NCBI RefSeq assembly: GCF_901709675.1
Contig: NC_051087.1
Coordinates: 7,714,884 to 7,778,883, forward strand
Length of the DNA: 64,000 nucleotides
Direction: 5' to 3'
DNA from: Syngnathus acus
Lineage: Eukaryota > Chordata > Actinopteri > Syngnathiformes > Syngnathidae
The position numbers were made by a program, and so were the translations under genes. Under the pieces are notes generated by a model. That model searched no databases. It was given only the letters and a program-made list of their open reading frames with translations, and was not told where the DNA came from. Shown here in pieces: positions 24,532 through 44,860 of the stretch (its first letter is position 1; every line of letters starts with the position of its first letter).

Positions 24532-25784
24532 GTCAGTATAGCACCAGCTCTCCTTTCTGGGTTTTATTTTGCCAGGTGACAGGTGATGCTGTACTTTACT
24601 GTGAATAAAAGTGATACACTTGTGCTTCCTGGGAGAGCAGAGCAGTCTTTGTTTACATCTTTTTGTTTTGTTGAAACAACTTAATACATATCTTTTTTTT
24701 TTTTTGACTAAGAAGATGCTTGTAAGCTTTACGTGTTATGCTTGTAAGCTTTCCGTGTGCTGCTGAACTAATTTGATGACGAGAGCTGGGAGTTTTTTCT
24801 ATGAAGTTGGGAATGACAATTTGTTGCACGCGCGCGCAGTTCTGTGCTGGATCAGGCTTCCTTGACATTCCTACATCATTATTTTGCTGCCTCTAATGCT
24901 ACAGAGAAAGATTTTCTGTTCACTGTAGCGTCAAGCCTGATTGCTCTACACTCTACTCCTTACCTTCACGCTGCTGTCTGTAAATGTCAGCCATCTTCTT
25001 ACATCAAGTGCAAACAAGCTCCTGAAACTGATGCCATTGCTTGTGAAGTTGTCAAAGATCTGATCAAGCACGTTGCTTTTTAACAATATTCTTTGTATAT
25101 CTTCTCCCACACAAGCCAAAGCATGTAATATTTTGCTATATAATTTGCCTTTCTGGCAGGCAACACAGACTTGACTGTACCATGTCATCTCCACAGTGGC
25201 CTGTTTTATTTATAAATATATATACTATATATATATATATAGATACATAAAGAGTTGAAGTTATGATTTGTAGCCTGATTCCCGGATGTCATACGGATGT
25301 CATGGATGTATAAACTCAAAGAGATGTGCAGATGCTTGGGCAATATGTACAAAATGATTTCATTGTTTTTTTTTAATTGCATTTGTTGAGACAGATGTAT
25401 AACATTAAAATTTGCAAGCATTATCATAATGATGTTTCTATTGTTTATTTGGATCCCCACTGTGCTACCGGGAAGTTGAGGAGACAACCAAGAATTGTAC
25501 ATGTGATTCAGCACGATTGTGAGGACAAGACCTGAGAAATAAAAAGTTGAAAGCATGGCTATTCCAAAAGGAGTAGCCTCTATGAGAAATTACTCACCAA
25601 GACTTTCTGAAGTAGCCTTTTATTTGTCAATCATAGCATCAAACATTAAATTGCCAACTACAGACATTTGCCTCCTGGGAAAATAGAGCTCTCTAGATTG
25701 ATAAAATGAGTCATCATCACTCAACAAAAATCAAACTAAATAGCCCAGCACCAGGAAGAAATGGAAGAATGTTATGAGCCTAAG
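24532..25784. other. Intergenic, UBE2O to repeat island
   Basis: AT-rich sequence with a short (TA)n stretch near 25205-25240 and AATAAA at 25535-25540. A 79-codon frame at 24844-25083 has no recognisable domain. I see no gene. Confidence 0.5.
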
Positions 25785-26037
25785 ATGACTTCAACCAGTA
25801 GGTGTCGGTAATGCGCATGGAAGCTAACCCTAACCCCCACTTTCTGATTGGCTGTTTGATCTGTGACGTCACTCGGACACTCTATTAGGGACACTGCCAT
25901 TTTCAGGTGTTCCTAATAACAGGCCACTACATTAGGGAAAAATCATGGTAAAAGCTTAAATGAAAGTGAAAAGTGCCACACCCGCCCTCACCCCCACTTT
26001 CTGATTGGCTGTTTGATCTGTGACGTCACTTGGACAC

Positions 26038-27213
26038 CACCATTTTCAAGTGTACCTAATAACAGGCCACTTTATTAGGGAAATATCATGGTCAAAGGTC
26101 ACAGGTGTCAAGCTCTAGTCCTCGGGGCCACGTTCCAATATGTTTTCCAAGTGACCCTCGTTAAGCGCACCTGCGTGAAAAGTTTTAGCTCATTTCACGT
26201 GCTGCAGGAGCTAAAACTTTTCACGCAGGTGCACTTAAGGAGGGAATCACACGGACACTCCATTAGGTACACCGCCATTTTCAAGTGTACCTAATAACAG
26301 GCCACTTTATTAGGGAAATATCATGGTCAAAGGTCACGGGTGTCAAGCTCTAGTCCTCGGGGCCGCGTTCCAATATGTTTTCCAAGTGACCCTCGTTAAG
26401 CGCACCTGTGTGAAAAGTTTTAGCTCATTTCACGTGCTGCAGGAGCTAAAACTTTTCACGCAGGTGCACTTAACGAGGGAATCACACGGACACTCCATTA
26501 GGTACACCGCCATTTTCAAGTGCACCTAATAACAGGCCACTTTATTAGGGAAATATCATGGTCAAAGGTCACGGGTGTCAAGCTCTAGTCCTCGGGGCCG
26601 CGTTCCAATATGTTTTCCAAGTGACCCTCGTTAAGCGCACCTGCGTGAAAAGTTTTAGCTCATTTCACGTGCTGCAGGAGCTAAAACTTTTCACGCAGGT
26701 GCACTTAACGAGGGAATCACACGGACACTCCATTAGGTACACCGCCATTTTCAAGTGTACCTAATAATAGGCCACTTTATTAGGGAAATATCATGGTCAA
26801 AGGTCACGGGTGTCAAGCTCTAGTCCTCGGGGCCGCGTTCCAATATGTTTTCCAAGTGACCCTCGTTAAGCGCACCTGCGTGAAAAGTTTTAGCTCATTT
26901 CACGTGCTGCAGGAGCTAAAACTTTTCACGCAGGTGCACTTAACGAGGGAATCACACGGACACTCCATTAGGTACACCGCCATTTTCAAGTGTACCTAAT
27001 AACAGGCCACTTTATTAGGGAAATATCATGGTCAAAGGTCACGGGTGTCAAGCTCTAGTCCTCGGGGCCGCGTTCCAATATGTTTTCCAAGTGACCCTCG
27101 TTAAGCGCACCTGCGTGAAAAGTTTTAGCTCATTTCACGTGCTGCAGGAGCTAAAACTTTTCACGCAGGTGCACTTAACGAGGGAATCACACGGACACTC
27201 CATTAGGTACACC
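26038..27213 (+). repeat. Tandem array of five 235-bp hairpin units
   Basis: The word CATGGTCAAAGGTCAC recurs at 26087, 26322, 26557, 26792 and 27027, an exact 235-bp period with only a few substitutions. Each unit carries arms starting CCCTCGTTAAG and ending CTTAACGAGGG: 37 bp with one mismatch (two in the second unit, and a partner change in the first), around a 16-bp loop containing CACGTG. The unit also contains a GGTGTCAAGCTCTAGTCCTC end typical of fish hAT MITEs, so it looks like a MITE amplified in tandem with flanking DNA. The 68-codon frames in each unit are not credible genes. Confidence 0.9.
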
Positions 27214-27245
27214 GGGTGCGTACATCGGGGCCGCGTTCCAATATG

Positions 27246-27513
27246 TGGCCCCGAGGACTAGAGCTTGACACCTGTGACCTTTGACCATGATATTTCCCTA
27301 ATAAAGTGGCCTGTTATTAGGTACACTTGAAAATGGCGGTGTACCTAATGGAGTGTCTGTGTGATGCCCTCGTTAAGTGCACCTGCGTGAAAAGTTTTAG
27401 CTCCTGCAGCACGTGAAATGAGCTAAAACTTTTCACGCAGGTGCGCTTAACGAGGGTCACTTGGAAAACATATTGGAACGCGGCCCCTCGAGGACTGGAG
27501 GTCGACACCCCTG
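27246..27513 (-). repeat. Inverted copy of the 235-bp hairpin unit
   Basis: A reverse-orientation unit including the hairpin, with its loop read on the other strand, and a better preserved MITE end, GTCGACACCCCTG. It faces the five direct copies across about 30 bp, so the locus is a large palindrome with a long left side. Confidence 0.85.
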
Positions 27514-27663
27514 GTTTAAGTGAAAAGTGCCACACCCGCCCTCACCCCCACTTTCTGATTGGCTGTTTGATCTGTGACGTCACTTGGACACTCCATTAGG
27601 TACACCGCCATTTTCAAGTGTACCTAATAACAGGCCAGTTCATTATTATTTGAACAAAAATTT

Positions 27664-27720
27664 TGAGTGAACCGATTCTAAAGATTCAATTCACTTAACT
27701 CGAATGCACATCACTAGTAC
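27664..27720. repeat. Transposon-end-like fragment
   Basis: GTGAACCGATTCTAAAGATT followed by ACTCGAATGCACATCACTAG resembles the end of fish DNA transposons. The other end was not found. Confidence 0.35.
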
Positions 27721-27753
27721 AAAACAGTGCAGACGACCATTGGCTGCTAGGTC

Positions 27754-27825
27754 GCAATAACCGACTGGTTAGTGACGCAGGCTCCTGCTCGGTAGGAGCT
27801 TGGTTCGATCCCAGGTGTGAGAATA
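27754..27825 (+). repeat. tRNA-derived SINE-like head
   Basis: CCGACTGGTTAGTGACGC followed about 35 bp later by the B-box-like GGTTCGATCCC. Spacing fits an RNA polymerase III A/B-box pair, but no clean acceptor stem closes. A SINE remnant is likelier than a tRNA gene. Confidence 0.4.
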
Positions 27826-28974
27826 TACAATATTGTGCAATCAACCCTTTATTTCTTCTTTTTTTTTACCTCGCGTAGTGTACCTATTGAAGTGTCCATG
27901 AGGTGTACCTACACATATTGTCATTTAAAGCAGTTAACCAAATGTCTGATTTTTATGTTTTAATTGGCGAATATAAAAACAAGGAATAAAACACCAGACA
28001 CGTTTCAACATAAATGTTTATTAAAAGTAATAATATTAAACGTAAATTTCAAACCAGCAATCCAATGTGAAATAGCAGTAGATATATTGGATGACAATAT
28101 TTAGGCGTATATATGCATACACGTTATTTAAAAACTACTATAAGTGTTATGAAATCAAGATTACCCAAAGAGAAGCATAATCTCCCCGTTGTTGCATAAC
28201 GGCGGATCCCTTCATGCAATAAAGTTAGCCGTTAGCTTGGAGAAAACGCGCATAAAAGAAGTGGTGTTTCAGTGAGTGGTTCTTTCTTTCCTCGGCAAAT
28301 CGTAAATCTACATTCTGGCTTACATAGTTCACGCCAGGAGGGAGACGCAACACGTTCACTGACTGATCCGTTGATGCACGGGGGGAAGGAAGGCTTTTGA
28401 CCCATTGACTCGTTCGTGAACGGGAAAGTCACTGATTCGTTCTTTGGTGAACGGGAAATGCAATTCACGACTCGTAAACAGGAAGTTACGTCATTTTCTT
28501 CTTCGTTTTGCTTTACGGCGAGGTGGCACCAGCTTCCATGGGCATTACTGACACCTACTGGTTGAAGTCATATGAATTGAACATCTCGTTCACTGAAAGA
28601 AATCCGTTCTTTCGAACGAATCGTTCACTCACGAGCCAACACTAGTGACAGAGAGAGATTGTTGTATGAAAGCATCAACAAAAAGTGTAAGTGAGCTACA
28701 GTATAAAGGGGTTAAAATAAAGCAAGACAAGAACTAACATGGGTCTGGGTACTTTCATTCTGCGCTATAATTTGTCTTAAAGGTGTCTGACTACTGTACA
28801 CAAATAATGTTTTCAAATTAATCTAGGGAAGAGCCAATATAAACTTAGGGGGAAAGAAACTGACTGCATTAAAATTTGTATACCACAACTATTTTGGGCC
28901 ATTGGGTTAGCATACCGTATCGTTAGCTTGTTGTAGCTGGATCATGTCTGTTTTTGGTGTTGGATTTTGTCAAA

Positions 28975-29098
28975 TAAATTTCCCCCAAAATGCGACCTAT
29001 ACTCCGGTGCGACATATGGTTTTTTTTCCACTTTATTGTGCATTTTATGGCTGATACGACTTGTACTCCGGAGCGATTTTAAGTCCGAAAAATACGGT
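28975..29098. repeat. Fish interspersed repeat (TACTCCGG family) fragment
   Basis: The words TATACTCCGGTGCGACATAT, TTGTACTCCGGAGCGA and AGTCCGAAAAATACGGTA belong to a dispersed repeat very frequent in teleost genomes. Its class is not determined here. Confidence 0.55.
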
Positions 29099-29365
29099 AC
29101 TTATTTATACATGGTGCTGAATCTGTATTCATCCATTCATTTTCATTCGCAGGGTACATATAGACCAAAAAAAATCATTCAGAAGACAGTCGCTCTTCTC
29201 GTACGCTGAATTGTCTCACTGTAAATCAAAGGGTATACCAGTACAGCCACCATAAAGCTGCACTAAAAGGATACACAAAATGCTCAAAGGGCTTTCGATC
29301 GAAATCCTTTCACATGTTGTTGTTGACATGTGGCGCGCCAAATCCAAATGCGATGCGGTGCTCGT

Positions 29366-29412
29366 GTTGGTGGTATGACGAAGAGAACTTATATCCTCGT
29401 CATACCACCAAC
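29366..29412. repeat. 16-bp perfect inverted repeat
   Basis: Arms GTTGGTGGTATGACGA and TCGTCATACCACCAAC with a 15-bp loop, about 165 bp upstream of the aanat2 TATA box. Confidence 0.8.
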
Positions 29413-29474
29413 TGATCCAGGATAAGTCACAACACGCAAAAACGAAAACACCCCTCCTTACCCCCTCTCAATAT

Positions 29475-29545
29475 GATTATTGTTCAGCTTCAGCTCACTC
29501 ACGTGTTGAAAAGGTTTGCTTATCCAGCTGGCAACTTAAGGATTA
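29475..29545 (+). promoter_or_regulatory. aanat2: aanat2 E-box with flanking TAATC sites
   Basis: CACGTG (29500-29505) lies between two GATTA words, the complement of TAATC, at 29475-29479 and within GGATTA at 29540-29545. In zebrafish, aanat2 pineal expression is known to depend on OTX-type sites with an E-box bound by CLOCK/BMAL. The sites lie 72-102 bp upstream of the TATA box. Confidence 0.55.
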
Positions 29546-29576
29546 CCACGCGGTCTAAGGTGCGGTGTGCGAAGGC

Positions 29577-29584
29577 TATAAAAG
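29577..29584 (+). promoter_or_regulatory. aanat2: aanat2 TATA box
   Basis: TATAAAAG in a short GC-richer stretch. Transcription would start near 29605-29612, leaving a 5' UTR of about 150 bases before the ATG at 29758. Confidence 0.7.
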
Positions 29585-29757
29585 CTCCTGGTGCGCAAGG
29601 CTGGAGCTCAGTCTTCTTTACGCACGATACCAGCAGGATCGACAGAGCAGAAGGAAACGGGAGAAAAAGAAGGGGAAAAAACAATCAGGCAGTTAACTAA
29701 TTTGCCGTTCCCACGTAGGTTTCTTTCCTTTACACTTCTGAAAGTCGTTTTGAAAGC

Positions 29758-31412
<1,655 letters not shown>

Positions 31413-32022
31413 GACTTGGGACTTGTTTTTTTTTTCTCAGGATGGATACCAGTGGCAGGCCCCTGGTTGGAAAAGGAACAGTTTAAGAGACATTAGGCTC
31501 AGTGATCATCTCTTTAAAACATAGAGCAAGATGACACACTCAATTTGCCTTTGAAGAAGAGTAAAACATCTGGCATGACGCTAGTTTTAAAAAACATTGT
31601 TTTAGAGAAAGGTCTAAAAGAATGCGTCCATTAGGAAAAATATTAGAAAGGTTTTATATTTTCTTTTTTTTATATCTTTATATTGCATTTGATAAATGCT
31701 GGACATTTACTATCAGTTTTGTATGTACAGTATATTGGACATATGCCCCAATACTTCTGTCCATATAGGTTATCCAAGCCATGCAGCCACAAGTCTATAA
31801 AGAGGCTGGAACAATTCAGATCTATTAAACACTACCATTTAAAGCACATACAAAAGAGCACAATAGTCAATGATTTCTTAATGTCACTTATCCTTATAAG
31901 CCATTCAAGCTTCTTGCCTTCTCTGGTTGTAAAGATACTCAGCCTCTGTGCCTGCTGAAGTCTTGAATCAAGACAAATGTGGTTGAAATAGTTTTGTAAT
32001 GTTTTGTTCTGAAGATAATAAA
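31413..32022 (+). terminator. aanat2: aanat2 3' UTR and poly(A) signal
   Basis: The 3' UTR runs to AATAAA at 32017-32022. The convergent rhbdf2 signal begins only 240 bp further on. Confidence 0.65.
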
Positions 32023-32261
32023 GAATATATTTTCGAGTTTGTCAGTGTTTATGTGTCGTTAAAAACTGCCTCGGTCGGCTATCTATATCTTGTTAAAAAT
32101 AGAATTGAGTATTTAACAGTTCTTCTGGAAATTCATCAGTTCATAGCTACATCATTAACAATATCACAAAGTATTACCCAATTTCAATGACAAAAGTACA
32201 GCATCAAATAACAAAATAGGTTGAGGTACATTTCAAGACACACATTATTAATAAAGTGTCA

Positions 32262-33340
32262 TTTATTTTTACATGATTGCTTTAACATTACATTGATTTT
32301 CAAATTAGATTAAAGTAGAGCTTTGATGTCAAAAATTAAGGTTCATGTTGCCCTTTTTGTTTCTATCTAAAAAAGTCATTTGGTCTTAGTGCAAATAGGC
32401 GCTGTGAAGTCATGATTGTTTTTGGGGGTTCAATTGAAACATTCACATGCTTTCAAGTTTAAAAAAAAAAAAAAAAAAAAAAAGGCACAGTGCAGAGGGT
32501 TCCTTTAAACAGGCAGTCCTTTAAACAAAGGGCAATCTTGGTGCTTAAAACAGAATAAATTTGAAATCGTTACAGGCTAAAATGTGTTCAAAAGGGAAGT
32601 TGAAATCGTTACAGGCTAACATTTGTTCAAAGTAAAAAAAAAAAAAGATGAACAATAAATTATTACATCTCATGTTTTACATAATGTCAAATGACCTGCA
32701 AGCCAACAGATAAATCTCATGGCTCCCTTAATTTCTTATCCCCTCAGCATTGATCACTCACAGCCGCTTCCTCGATGGCTGTGGTTAGTAACAAACTGAA
32801 GGTGGGTAGAATGGCAGCAACTCTAATCTCACCTCTGCCCACCACTTCTGTTGACCTAAACAATGTACACTTTTCAAAAACTACTGGCCTGCCAAGCCAA
32901 GAGGATCTCTTCAAAACACAGAAATTCATTAAAACAGCAGATTTGTCCAGTGTTTGACCCCAATGTCATTTATGTGGGGCATCCGGTTCACCTAAGTTGA
33001 TAATGGTGGTATCCATTTCCGCTGGATCAGCCTTCGCCTGTATGCTTTTAAAAATGCTGAACAAAACCAGTGATGCTTCTTTGGTTTCATCCTGCTTTTT
33101 GCATTTGAGGTCCTGAGTAATTTTCCCATCCGCAGGGTCTAAAGATGCATTGGCCGAGCAGCAGGTAAATACTGGCAGAGTCCGACCTTTATGGAAGTGT
33201 GTTAATAATCAGACTCTGCTGAGTACCTTTGATAAAACAACAATAACAGAAGACACAATTGCCAAAGATTTAAAGAGCACTTAGAAAACCTGGATTATCT
33301 CTGGTTATCTTGGTCACAGAGGACATCAGCAAGGTAATGA
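32262..33340 (-). terminator. rhbdf2: rhbdf2 3' UTR and poly(A) signal
   Basis: Reading leftward from the stop at 33341-33343, the 3' UTR reaches AATAAA on the minus strand at 32262-32267. It contains a poly-A (plus strand) run at 32461-32483 and a near-duplicate GAAATCGTTACAGGCTAA at about 32562 and 32602. Confidence 0.55.
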
Positions 33341-41938
<8,598 letters not shown>

Positions 41939-42023
41939 CTTGACGATGTTCTGTAGAAGAGAAAAATAAAGATATTCATTTGGTCAAGTCTTGGTAAAAT
42001 AAATGAATACAAAATAGACAGAA

Positions 42024-42206
42024 TTACTTTATTGTCATTGTACAACAAAATTAAGATATTCTACCAGTGGGAGGCTGCTGGTGCCACTGGGAGCAATTCA
42101 GGGTTCAGTGTCTTGCTCAAGGACACTTCGACATGGTCACCAGGGATGAGGGTTGAACCCACAACCTGAAAATTAGGAGACAAACACTGTGCTAAACCAC
42201 CCTTAT
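42024..42206. repeat. SINE/retroposon-like fragment
   Basis: TTTATTGTCATTGTACAACA, then GGGAGCAATTCAGGGTTCAG, TGTCTTGCTCAAGGACACTT and GGGTTGAACCCACAACCT. This series is typical of a dispersed fish retroposon tail region. Confidence 0.5.
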
Positions 42207-44599
42207 AATTGACTGTAGGCCTAAAAATTCCTCAACAACCCTCATTTATTTTTGTGGACATCTAAAGGGACTTGTAAAAAAAAATACATAAATAAATAAA
42301 TAAAAATAACTTGTTTTAACAAAGAGAATAATAACATCCTAGCCATATGAAAAGTAGCATTATCATGGCTAAACTGCAATTTACTCAGATGTATCAGTGT
42401 TTATGCTTGACTTCTATTTTAAGAATGAAATTCAATTAAATATCTCCATCCATCACTGACTTATCGGATTAACTTTTAACAGGGCCTGGAAATAACTCCA
42501 CATGTGTATGATTGATCTAATTTGCCAGTGGAACAAATAAGCATTAGCTCAGTCGAGCAGTAATTACAAATCATTCATTTGTATCCTAAGAACAGAAAAT
42601 GCAATGATAGAGCCTCAATCTATCTTGACAAAGTCACAGCCAAGACGGGAACAAGCAGGTAGTGTAATTGAGTATGTCCAAAACATCACAAAGCAAGACA
42701 CTGAGTACTTCGCAGTAATCGGAGTAACTATCGAAGTCACCCTGAAGTGGTCCGAGCTCATCCATAAATGTCATGATAGGAGGGACAGCTTTGTTGTCGA
42801 GTCGAAGGCCATAAAAGCAATGCGGGGCTCGGGATGTGTGTGTGTGTGTGTGTGTCACAAATGCAGCAGGGAAACTTGACAGCAGCTCAACCAATAGACT
42901 AGTTTTCTTCTAGACAGACATTTCGCTGACTGTGCACATCCACCGGCCATTTTCATTTTTAATGACAATTGGTGGTTATGTTTGAATTGTATCCACTTCA
43001 AGTGTATAAACATTTTAAGCTTGAATATCAAATCTTAATTCAGCTCCCTTGAGAAGAGCATTTATACGTCCACTCAACCACTTAGATGATGAAAGAGCTG
43101 TTCTAATGGACAGAGCACTCAAGTGGTGGAGAGTATTAATGTAGACCGCTGTCCATATCCTCGCTCTTCTCTAAAGATAGGCCTGCGTTCTTATGACAAT
43201 TAAGAGAGTTTAGAAAAATAATGTTCTAACGAATTAGAAAATGTACAGACTGTGGTGTTTGAGGAGTGTGGATTTGCACAGGGAGTATAACAATAAAATT
43301 TGTTTTTTTCTGAAATGTTTTTCTAACGTGGCCAAACTGACAAACAAATTGTTTGGTGAATTTTGACAGGTCATTTTTAAAACTGTGTATGACACCTGTT
43401 AAGCTTTTTACAGCACTCAGTGAGGTTGATTTCAATCTTTTAACTCCTAAACAAAATTGTAATGGTTTGTGTTTTTTTGACGATGTTAATTGTTGAACCA
43501 AGATGTCGTTTCTTATTAATGGCGGGCTTGATCCTGTTACAAGTGTGGGAGAGAAGTCAGCCACCCACTAACTGACATCATAGATTCCAAAGAGTCACAT
43601 GTCATTGGCGTCATCAATTTCTACTGTAATCACGTGACCTGGAAAGTAGCCAAGCTAACAAATGCCCAAATAGTTTGCCCAAACCGCTTCACAATGCGGC
43701 CTTTGCTGCGCTTATTCATCAGCAGCTGTTGCAAAGGCATACTTCATCATCCAGCCCCACACCGTCTGTTTGACCACGGGCGAGGCCGAACAAATGCGCG
43801 TATTAAAAATTGGGAGGCAAAATGTGCTCTTATCATTTCATAACTAACAACATTTTCCATGTGGGAAAACAGTGTCCGAAAACACCCGGCTGGCAGAATA
43901 GGTGTTATTTTACACAACTTTATAGGAAGAATATTTGGAGTTACATTACAAAACCGATAAGAAAAACAAAGCGATAGATAGAAGGTTTCACACATGGTTG
44001 CTTTGTAGATATACACAATTTTCACCCACGGTGTATTTTTGGCATGTTTCACACTCTGACTCAAGGTGACACAAGGCGCCTCCACATCTTTGTGCATTTC
44101 TGCACAGTTTCTGAGTTTTACAGCACTACAACTCCCACAGTTGCCAGGATGCACGCCGGCCAAAATGCAATACCATTTGTAGCAGTTTAGTAACAACCAG
44201 GAATGAACTGAAATCAGAGAGGTCCATGTGCGTGACATGTAGAAGTATCACAATCAAGTTGTTTTACAATGAATTATTGTAGCAATTATTTTATCAATTA
44301 ATTTCGGGGGTATTTTAGATTGATGTGTATTGCATTTTTTTCTATATTGGGAGACTTGTGTCTGACGGAGGTTTCGCGGTGCGTTCACGCTAAGCATCAT
44401 TTTCCATGCTACAAACAAGCACTTCTGATGTAAGTACTGGATACTGTTTGGTAATCAAGTAGATTGCGCAACATCCTTCCTCCTGTTACACAGCCTTATT
44501 CGGACTCTCTTCTGTATGGTGATCACAAACATGAATCAAAAATGACGGTCTCATATATTCTGATGAACTCGGTTTCTTCAATAGAATCTGAGGTCTTTC

Positions 44600-44860
44600 A
44601 TTTTATCCTCATTAAGGTTTAAAGGTTATCTGTGGTCTCTTCTCAAGGTTTCTCATTTCCCCTAGCTGGAGTTTTGAGTTTTTCCTTGCCCTTTTGGGAG
44701 TTTAAGATCAGGGGATATTTGAGAATATTTGCCATTTTTCACATGTCCTGAGTGTTGTTAGTCACCTAAATGTTGAACAGAGGGTGTGATTTACCAAAGT
44801 CAAATTCCTTGTTTGGCACGCTCAAACATGGCGAATAAAAACTCTTGAATCTTAAAGTTT
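44600..44860. repeat. Retroposon 3'-end-like fragment
   Basis: GAGTTTTTCCTTGCCCTTTT, CAAATTCCTTGTTTGGCACG and AATAAAAACTCTTGAATCTT follow one another as in common teleost LINE tails. Diverged and 5'-truncated. Confidence 0.4.

Larger units (their letters stand above)
25785..28571. repeat. Repeat island bounded by 41-bp inverted repeats
   Basis: The 41 bases at 25785-25825 reappear inverted at 28531-28571 with two mismatches. Inside are two partial and one fuller copy of a roughly 75-bp segment containing CTGATTGGCTGTTTGATC (near 25845, 25990 and 27555), the 235-bp hairpin array, an inverted unit, a tRNA-like SINE head and a GAATCGTTC-rich transposon-like tail. Confidence 0.65.
28572..29474. 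other. Intergenic upstream of aanat2
   Basis: Contains a GAACGAATCGTTCACTCACG motif near 28615-28635 (DNA-transposon-like end), a fragment at 28975-29098 and a hairpin at 29366-29412. No gene seen. Confidence 0.5.

Noticed and set aside
24844-25083. A 79-codon open frame between UBE2O and the repeat island
   Set aside because: No family resemblance, no splice continuity and AT-rich context with poly(A) signals on both sides; likely chance or extended 3' UTR.
26088-27261. Five plus-strand frames of 68-77 codons (MVKGHGCQALVLG...)
   Set aside because: They are copies of the same repeat unit, span the hairpin, and would encode its two arms. No supporting gene structure.
27754-27825. Functional tRNA gene
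   Set aside because: The B-box is good but I could not pair an acceptor stem or identify a proper anticodon loop. A SINE head explains it.
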